Of a stretch of 64,000 bases of DNA, positions 58,652 to 64,000 are shown one piece after another. Under the pieces are notes generated by a model. It searched no databases. It had not been told where the DNA came from and saw only the letters and a list, made by a program, of their open reading frames with translations. How positions within the stretch are numbered: position 1 is the first letter of the stretch; every line of letters begins with the position of its first letter. The translations under genes were made by a program, and so were the position numbers. The stretch covers positions 310,001 to 374,000 of the forward strand of contig JANQOK010000008.1 of assembly GCA_028289645.1 (NCBI GenBank). The letters are read 5' to 3'. This stretch comes from Anderseniella sp. (GTDB taxonomy: Bacteria; Pseudomonadota; Alphaproteobacteria; Rhizobiales; Aestuariivirgaceae).

Positions 58652-61600
58652 TTATGCTTTTTCAATTTTGCAGAGAGTGGTCTTGGACTCCTGCATCTGG
58701 GTGACCGAGTCGTAGCCATAGGTCTGCGCCGTGTTGGTCGCTTCGCCCAGGACATACGGATCAGCACCTGCAGGATAATTTGCCCGCAGGTCTTCACCCT
58801 GCATGTGGCCGCCGAAGTGGAACGGCATGAAGGCAACGCCTCTGCCAACCCTTTCGGTCACCATGGCCATTACCTTGACCTTGCCCTTTTCAGGACCCTC
58901 TACCCAGACCGTGTCTCCGTTCCTGATATCAAGATCGTTGGCATCGACCGGATTGATTTCGACGAACATGTCCTGCTGCAGTTCAGCAAGCCACGGGTTC
59001 GAACGGGTCTCGTCACCGCCACCTTCGTATTCCACAAGGCGTCCCGATGTCAGAATGATCGGATACTCTTTCGAGAAATCGTTCTTCTGAATCGATTCAT
59101 ACAATGTGGGAAGACGATGCATATGGCGATCCTTGAAGGTCGCATACTTCGGCAGAAGATCGCGCCGCGGCGTGTACAGCGGTTCGCGGTGCAACGGCAC
59201 CGGATCCGGGAATGTCCACACAACAGTACGGGCCTTGGCGTTTCCGAACGGTGCACAACCATGCTTGATTGCAACCCGCTGGATACCGCCTGACAGGTCA
59301 ACCTTCCAGTTGATCTTGTCGAGCTTGGCCTGATCGTCGGTACCGGCAACCTTCTTGATGGCAGCAAGTTCGTCCGCCGTCAGGTCACCATCCCAGCCGA
59401 GCTTGCGCAGCATGCCGTAGGTGAATTCCGGATAACCATCCTTGATTTCGGAATCCACGGAGTACGCGCCTTCGGCCAGCATGTTGGCACCACCCCACTC
59501 GTCCGGTGCCTTGACACCGAAACGGGCGCGGAAGGTCAAACCGCCTTCAGCCACTGGCTTGGAGTTGTCGTACAGGTTCGGCGTGCCGGGATGCTTCATC
59601 TCCGGTGTGCCCCATGACGGCCATGGCAGACCATAATAGTCGCCGTCCGCCGGGCCACCGCGGGCCTGCAGCGTCGTTCTGTCGAACGTGTGCTGGTTGG
59701 CCATGTGCATCTTGAGACGCTCCGGCGACTGTCCGGTATAGCCGATCGTCCACATGCCGCGATTGATTTCGCGCAGCGTGTCTTCGATGCTCGGCTCCTT
59801 GACCGTCAGCTTGCCGATCTTGGTCTCTTCCACCTTGATATTGCGGAAGAAGCGGTCGGCAAAGCCGAACTTCTCGGCAAACATCTGGATGATGACGTGA
59901 TCCGGCATGGACTCAAACAGCGGGTCCATGACCTTTTCACGCCACTGCAGCGACCGGTTCGACGCGGTAACAGACCCATAGGTCTCGAACTGCGTTGTCG
60001 CGGGCAGCAGATAGACGCCATCCTTGCGGTTGTGCATGACAGCCGACATGGTCGGGAACGGATCAACGACGACCAGAAGATCGAGTTTCTCCATCGCCTT
60101 CTGCATGTCAGGCAGACGGGTCTGCGAGTTGGGCGCATGGCCCCAGAACACCATGGCACGGACATTGTCCGGCTGATCGATGTTCTCCTTGGCTTCAAGG
60201 ACACCGTCGATCCAGCGCGAGACGGGAATACCCTTCTCGTTCATCATCGCCTTGTCCTTGCCGTCCTTGTCCTTGCGGGTGGCAAAGCGGCCCTTCAGCC
60301 AGTCCAGGTCTTCTTCCCAGACACGTGACCAGTGAGCCCATGCACCTTTTGACAGGCCATAATAACCCGGCAGCGTGTCCATCAGGACGCCAAGGTCGGT
60401 TGCACCCTGCACATTGTCATGGCCGCGGAAGATATTGGCACCGCCGCCTGACACGCCCATGTTGCCAAGCGCAAGCTGCAGCACACAGTAGGCACGCGTG
60501 TTGTTGTTGCCGTTGGTGTGCTGGGTACCGCCCATGCACCACACGATGGTGCCCGGCTTGTTCTGGGCCATGGTGCGGGCAACGCGCTTCAGTTGCGAGC
60601 CGGGAACACCGGTGACCTTTTCAACTTCCTCAGGGGTCCACTTGGCGACTTCTTCCTTGATGTACTCCATGCCCCAGACGCGGCGGGAGATGAAGTCCTT
60701 GTCTTCCCAGCCGTTTTCGAAGATGTGGTACAGGACACCCCAGATCAGCGCCACGTCGGTGCCGGACCTGAACCGGACATATTCCGTGGCATGAGCAGCG
60801 GTGCGGGTGAAGCGCGGATCACAGACAATGAATGCCGCGTTGTTTTCTTCCTTGGCCTTGAGCATGTGCAGCAGGGACACAGGATGCGCCTCCGCCGGGT
60901 TGCCGCCGATCAGGAAGATGGCACGCGAATTGTGCATGTCATTGTACGAGTTCGTCATCGCACCATAGCCCCAGGTGTTGGCAACACCGGCAACCGTGGT
61001 TGAGTGACAGATACGCGCCTGGTGGTCACCATTGTTGGTGCCCCAGTAGGCGTAGAACTTGCGGAACAGGTAGGCCTGCTCGTTGTTATGCTTGGCAGAG
61101 CCCAGCCAGTATACGGAATCGGGACCGGATTTCTCACGAATATCCAGCATCTTGTCACCGATTTCGTTGATGGCTTCTTCCCATGACACCTGCTGCCATT
61201 TGCCATCCACCAACTTGGTCGGATACTTCAGGCGGCGCTCGCCATGGGCATGCTCGCGAACCGCAGCGCCCTTGGCACAGTGGGCACCCAGGTTGAACGG
61301 GCTGTCGAAGCCAGGCTCCTGGCCAACCCAAACGCCGTTGGCGGTTTCCGCCAGCACGGTGCAACCAACCGAGCAGTGCGTGCACACTGACTTCTTGATT
61401 TCAACCGCACCGGAAACCGATGCTGCTTCTGCCTTGCGCACCATTCCCGACGATAGTGTCGATGCTGCCGCGAGACCGCCTACCGCGAGTCCCGAACGGC
61501 GCAAGAATGTCCGCCTGTCAATCGCTCCACCGGTCAAATCGGTGAGGGCCGATGACAGTCGAGGGCCGAACGCCACCTCTCCCGTCTTCTTCCTGAGCAT
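58652..61600 (-). CDS. fdhA: Formate dehydrogenase catalytic (alpha) subunit, TAT-exported, Cys type
   Basis: The 982-residue molybdopterin-dependent enzyme oxidises formate to CO2 at the periplasmic side. A twin-arginine signal (DRRTFLRRSGLAVGG, about 28-42) is followed by a 4Fe-4S cluster motif with Cys73, Cys76, Cys80 and Cys108. The metal ligand is Cys199 (RICHSTTV), encoded by TGT, not selenocysteine, followed by the catalytic-type His200. The molybdopterin-dinucleotide C-terminal domain begins near residue 830. It forms a complex with FdhB and FdhC. GGAGG lies just before ATG 61600. Confidence 0.95.
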   Translation of the reverse strand: MLRKKTGEVAFGPRLSSALTDLTGGAIDRRTFLRRSGLAVGGLAAASTLSSGMVRKAEAASVSGAVEIKKSVCTHCSVGCTVLAETANGVWVGQEPGFDSPFNLGAHCAKGAAVREHAHGERRLKYPTKLVDGKWQQVSWEEAINEIGDKMLDIREKSGPDSVYWLGSAKHNNEQAYLFRKFYAYWGTNNGDHQARICHSTTVAGVANTWGYGAMTNSYNDMHNSRAIFLIGGNPAEAHPVSLLHMLKAKEENNAAFIVCDPRFTRTAAHATEYVRFRSGTDVALIWGVLYHIFENGWEDKDFISRRVWGMEYIKEEVAKWTPEEVEKVTGVPGSQLKRVARTMAQNKPGTIVWCMGGTQHTNGNNNTRAYCVLQLALGNMGVSGGGANIFRGHDNVQGATDLGVLMDTLPGYYGLSKGAWAHWSRVWEEDLDWLKGRFATRKDKDGKDKAMMNEKGIPVSRWIDGVLEAKENIDQPDNVRAMVFWGHAPNSQTRLPDMQKAMEKLDLLVVVDPFPTMSAVMHNRKDGVYLLPATTQFETYGSVTASNRSLQWREKVMDPLFESMPDHVIIQMFAEKFGFADRFFRNIKVEETKIGKLTVKEPSIEDTLREINRGMWTIGYTGQSPERLKMHMANQHTFDRTTLQARGGPADGDYYGLPWPSWGTPEMKHPGTPNLYDNSKPVAEGGLTFRARFGVKAPDEWGGANMLAEGAYSVDSEIKDGYPEFTYGMLRKLGWDGDLTADELAAIKKVAGTDDQAKLDKINWKVDLSGGIQRVAIKHGCAPFGNAKARTVVWTFPDPVPLHREPLYTPRRDLLPKYATFKDRHMHRLPTLYESIQKNDFSKEYPIILTSGRLVEYEGGGDETRSNPWLAELQQDMFVEINPVDANDLDIRNGDTVWVEGPEKGKVKVMAMVTERVGRGVAFMPFHFGGHMQGEDLRANYPAGADPYVLGEATNTAQTYGYDSVTQMQESKTTLCKIEKA

Positions 61601-61679
61601 GATTTTCCTCCAAATGCGACGCCTTCATTGACGTCTGAATAAAGTCCCTTAGTTCCGCAAATTCAGTTCCGATGAGAAC

Positions 61680-61874
61680 CTAGAATGCGGCAAGCTTGTA
61701 ATAGGTCTTGACGTGATCAGTTTCCTGATAGCCAGCATTGCCTTCAGCAGGCGCTGCAGCTTCTGCGGCAACCGACCCGGCAGCAACGGCTGCAGTTCCG
61801 GTCACGGCGGACACACCAGCAAGCTTCAGGAAATCGCGCCGGCCTGCGGCCGCCTTGTCACTTCCTTTTGCCAT
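61680..61874 (-). CDS. Small TAT-signal protein of formate dehydrogenase region
   Basis: The 64-residue protein contains a twin-arginine signal (AGRRDFLKLAGVSAVTG) and a short mature tail ending in HVKTYYKLAAF. It corresponds to the family described as formate dehydrogenase region TAT target. Function unknown; it may recruit the TAT system or act as a small subunit. GGAGCG precedes ATG 61874. It lies between the chaperone and fdhA genes. Confidence 0.85.
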   Translation of the reverse strand: MAKGSDKAAAGRRDFLKLAGVSAVTGTAAVAAGSVAAEAAAPAEGNAGYQETDHVKTYYKLAAF

Positions 61875-61952
61875 TTTCCGCTCCTTCAGTTTTGGACGGT
61901 CACCCGTCCGCCAATTTGGGCTGCACCAGGCCGCCCGGTTACATAAAAGGCA

Positions 61953-62555
61953 TCAGACCATCAAGAAAGCCTGATCCTCTACGTCCATGAACGCCGCGCC
62001 CAACTGCCCTATGCAGGCGTAAAACACCGATGAGCGCGCGCCTTCAAGATCGTTGAAAAAGTGTTTGGCCCATGATGCAATATGGGCCTGGAAAAATTTC
62101 TTCTGGTCATCGAGATCCAGCGCATCGCCGAAGTCGCCCATGATCAGACCGGACATCATTTCACACAACGCGGCGATGTGATCTTCAGGCTCAGCAACAT
62201 CATCACGGCGCTCGATGCCGAGACGGTTCATGTCGTTGCGCAGCCGGGCCAGCGGCTTTTCATGCAGGAAACCAGTAAGATAGTAAGAGCCATACGGCAC
62301 CAGTTCGCCACGCCCCACTCCGATAAACAGGTCGTGGTACTCGCGGGACACCTTTTCAGGACTGGATTTGGCAGCAACCCGCGTAATGGCGGCAACCGCC
62401 TGGCCAATGGGCGTCTCGTCGCCATGCATGTCGGCAAACATGTCGAGGTCGTGCTGGGACGGAGCCGCACGCAAAGTTGTTGCCAGCAATCTATACAGAT
62501 TTGCCCGCAACACGTCTTCTTCGCAAATTGACAGCGCTAACTTAGCCTCACCCAT
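61953..62555 (-). CDS. TorD/DmsD-type molecular chaperone for formate dehydrogenase
   Basis: A 200-residue all-helical protein of the TorD family: DVLRANLYRLLATTL, SREYHDLFIGVGRGELVPYGSYYLTGFLHEKPLA (family core with YxDLF-like) and EPEDHIAALCEMMSGLI. Such chaperones bind the TAT signal of molybdoenzymes until the cofactor is inserted; here the client should be FdhA. It is 78 bp upstream of the small TAT protein gene on the same strand. Confidence 0.9.
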   Translation of the reverse strand: MGEAKLALSICEEDVLRANLYRLLATTLRAAPSQHDLDMFADMHGDETPIGQAVAAITRVAAKSSPEKVSREYHDLFIGVGRGELVPYGSYYLTGFLHEKPLARLRNDMNRLGIERRDDVAEPEDHIAALCEMMSGLIMGDFGDALDLDDQKKFFQAHIASWAKHFFNDLEGARSSVFYACIGQLGAAFMDVEDQAFLMV

Positions 62556-62707
62556 ACTCTAATTGTGGCGGCCGCACCCTTCAGACGGAGCGCGCTATTC
62601 GCCTTCCTCTCCTAGCTGGCCTATAGAATGACGCAGCCTATGCGAGTAAGGCAAGCACATTCGGGGCCAACCGGGCAGGCTTTCACAATCTGGTAATGTG
62701 GAGTATT

Positions 62708-63880
62708 TTACTCAACAATTATGCGCGGCGCGGCCCGCTTTTGGCCTGCTGCATCGCCCAGAACCGAGGTCCAGATTGCCTGTGCAATGTCACGATACAG
62801 CCCGGCATGAAGGGAATCGGGAGCAGAAACCACGATCGGCTGGCCAGAATCAGAGCGTGAGCGCAAATCCTTGTCGAGCGGCACCTCGCCGAGAAACGGC
62901 AAGCCGAGCTTTTCCGCTTCTTCACGGGCGCCGCCGTGACCAAAGATCTCATGACGCTCGCCGCAATTCGTGCAGGTGAAATAGCTCATGTTCTCGACAA
63001 TGCCGAGCACCGGCACATTTACACGGCGGAACATGTTCAACCCCTTGCGCGCATCGATCAGGGCAAGATCCTGCGGCGTCGACACGATAACGGCGCCTGA
63101 CAGCGGCGTCTGCTGGGCCAGGGTCAGCTGCGCGTCACCGGTTCCCGGCGGCATGTCGACGATCAGGACATCGAGGTCACCCCAGGCAACTTCTCGCAGC
63201 ATCTGCTGCAGGGCCGACATGACCATTGGACCCCGCCAGATCATCGGCGTGTCTTCTTCCACCAGAAAGCCCATCGACATGGCCTTCAGGCCAAATCCCT
63301 CAAGCGGCTTCAAGGTGCGTGAACCCGGTGATTCCGGCTCGGGCCGGCCGGTGATGCCCAGCAGGCGCGGGACCGACGGGCCATAGATGTCGGCATCCAG
63401 TATGCCGACTTTCAAACCGTTTGCCTGCAGCCCGAGCGCCAGGTTGACCGAGGTTGTCGACTTGCCGACGCCGCCTTTGCCGGACGCAACCGCGACGATA
63501 TGCTTTACGCCGGGCACTCCGGCCATGGTCTGCGCAGCCTGGGCCTTGGGGCCGGGCTGCTGCATCGGTGGCGGAGGTGCCATGTTGGCACCAGCAGGCG
63601 GCGGGGTCTGGCCAGGCGTCGGGCGCGAACCGGGCTTGACCTCCGCGGTGAGCGCCGCCATGACCTTTTCAACGCCGTCGACCTTGCCCACAGCCTTCTC
63701 CGCAGCCTGGCGCAGCGGCTCCAGTTCGGCGGCGCGCGATGCCTCGACGGTGATGGCGAACATGACGTTGTCGCCGCTGATAACCACGTCGGAAACCAGG
63801 CCGAGCGACACCAGGTCACCGTCCAGGTCCGGCCCGCGCACCTTCGACAGGGCCGCCATGACTTGCTGCTTGTCTACCAT
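62708..63880 (-). CDS. apbC: Mrp/NBP35-type Fe-S cluster carrier ATPase (ApbC)
   Basis: A 390-residue protein with an N-terminal MIP18/DUF59 domain (1-80; VRGPDLDGDLVSLGLVSDV), a Pro/Ala linker (about 95-125) and a P-loop ATPase domain. The deviant Walker A VASGKGGVGKST, the switch VDMPPGTGD and the cluster-binding CxxC in FTCTNCGE are visible. It loads 4Fe-4S clusters into apoproteins. Upstream of the formate dehydrogenase genes on the same strand, it could supply their clusters; the 152-bp gap suggests a separate promoter too. Confidence 0.9.
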   Translation of the reverse strand: MVDKQQVMAALSKVRGPDLDGDLVSLGLVSDVVISGDNVMFAITVEASRAAELEPLRQAAEKAVGKVDGVEKVMAALTAEVKPGSRPTPGQTPPPAGANMAPPPPMQQPGPKAQAAQTMAGVPGVKHIVAVASGKGGVGKSTTSVNLALGLQANGLKVGILDADIYGPSVPRLLGITGRPEPESPGSRTLKPLEGFGLKAMSMGFLVEEDTPMIWRGPMVMSALQQMLREVAWGDLDVLIVDMPPGTGDAQLTLAQQTPLSGAVIVSTPQDLALIDARKGLNMFRRVNVPVLGIVENMSYFTCTNCGERHEIFGHGGAREEAEKLGLPFLGEVPLDKDLRSRSDSGQPIVVSAPDSLHAGLYRDIAQAIWTSVLGDAAGQKRAAPRIIVE

Positions 63881-64000
63881 CTGAAATTCCCCGAACTCAA
63901 TTCGCCGGCAATGCGGCGCTGTGTTTATATCTGTTTGTCTGTGGAGTTATTCAACCCGTTGAAAAACCGAAGTTAACAACCGCAACAGCTTGCATCAGCG

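Noticed and set aside
58652-61600. Selenocysteine in the formate dehydrogenase catalytic subunit
   Set aside because: The metal-ligand codon is TGT (Cys199) and there is no in-frame TGA in the gene.

Overview
The window looks like about 64 kb of chromosome from a marine-type alphaproteobacterium, probably order Hyphomicrobiales (Rhizobiales). The evidence is GC-rich coding sequence with mostly ATG/GTG starts, a rhizobial-type intergenic palindrome at 1271-1295, DUF1194/DUF3305/DUF3306/DUF6352/DUF6505 families that I know mainly from this class, and a membrane formate dehydrogenase locus of alphaproteobacterial layout. There is no rRNA, CRISPR array, integrase or phage module. One tRNA (Leu, TAA) is present. 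Species cannot be named from the sequence.

Region 1 (1-9.5 kb) looks like a catabolic island for methylated osmolytes. It holds the C-terminal part of a dimethylglycine-dehydrogenase/GcvT flavoprotein, an enolase-superfamily enzyme, an M24-fold protein carrying the full active-site pattern of the DMSP lyase DddP, a cupin carrying the DddQ/DddL DMSP-lyase pattern, an MmgE/PrpD protein, and an FMN/4Fe-4S/FAD enzyme resembling N-methylproline demethylase. Intergenic repeats fill 4.1-5.35 kb around a small secreted protein gene.

Region 2 (9.6-33.5 kb) is a mosaic of short operons. It contains LysR with DoxX and a VOC protein, a polyamine/betaine-type ABC importer (potA-D-B-C order) ending in a DUF1194 protein, moaA, a NitT/TauT-type ABC importer into which a 269-bp MITE-like element has inserted so that it now supplies one stop codon and one start codon, several SDR, VOC, EamA and PLP genes, an O-methyltransferase-family protein, tRNA-Leu, an acyl-CoA/ACP synthetase, gpt, a MOSC protein, a second DUF1194 gene and an Ldh2-type dehydrogenase.

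Region 3 (33.4-44 kb) has a MocR-type regulator divergent from three PNPOx-fold proteins, a small ion channel, an M20 dipeptidase, an SLC13 transporter with a universal stress protein, a CGNR regulator coupled to an unusual cyclase-family protein, and a membrane-anchored acidic low-complexity protein.

Region 4 (44-64 kb) is a formate dehydrogenase super-locus. One arm (DUF3306, DUF3305 and a divergent multi-cluster Fe-S protein) is separated by about 5 kb of unrelated genes from the main minus-strand arm. The main arm runs mrp, torD-like chaperone, small TAT protein, fdhA, fdhB, a small lipoprotein, fdhC, and a WD40-cytochrome c fusion. It then continues on the same strand into DUF6494, a divergent biotin/lipoate-ligase-like protein, DUF6505 and DUF6352. 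This last four-gene, translationally coupled block of unknown function is the best candidate in the window for an undescribed system.
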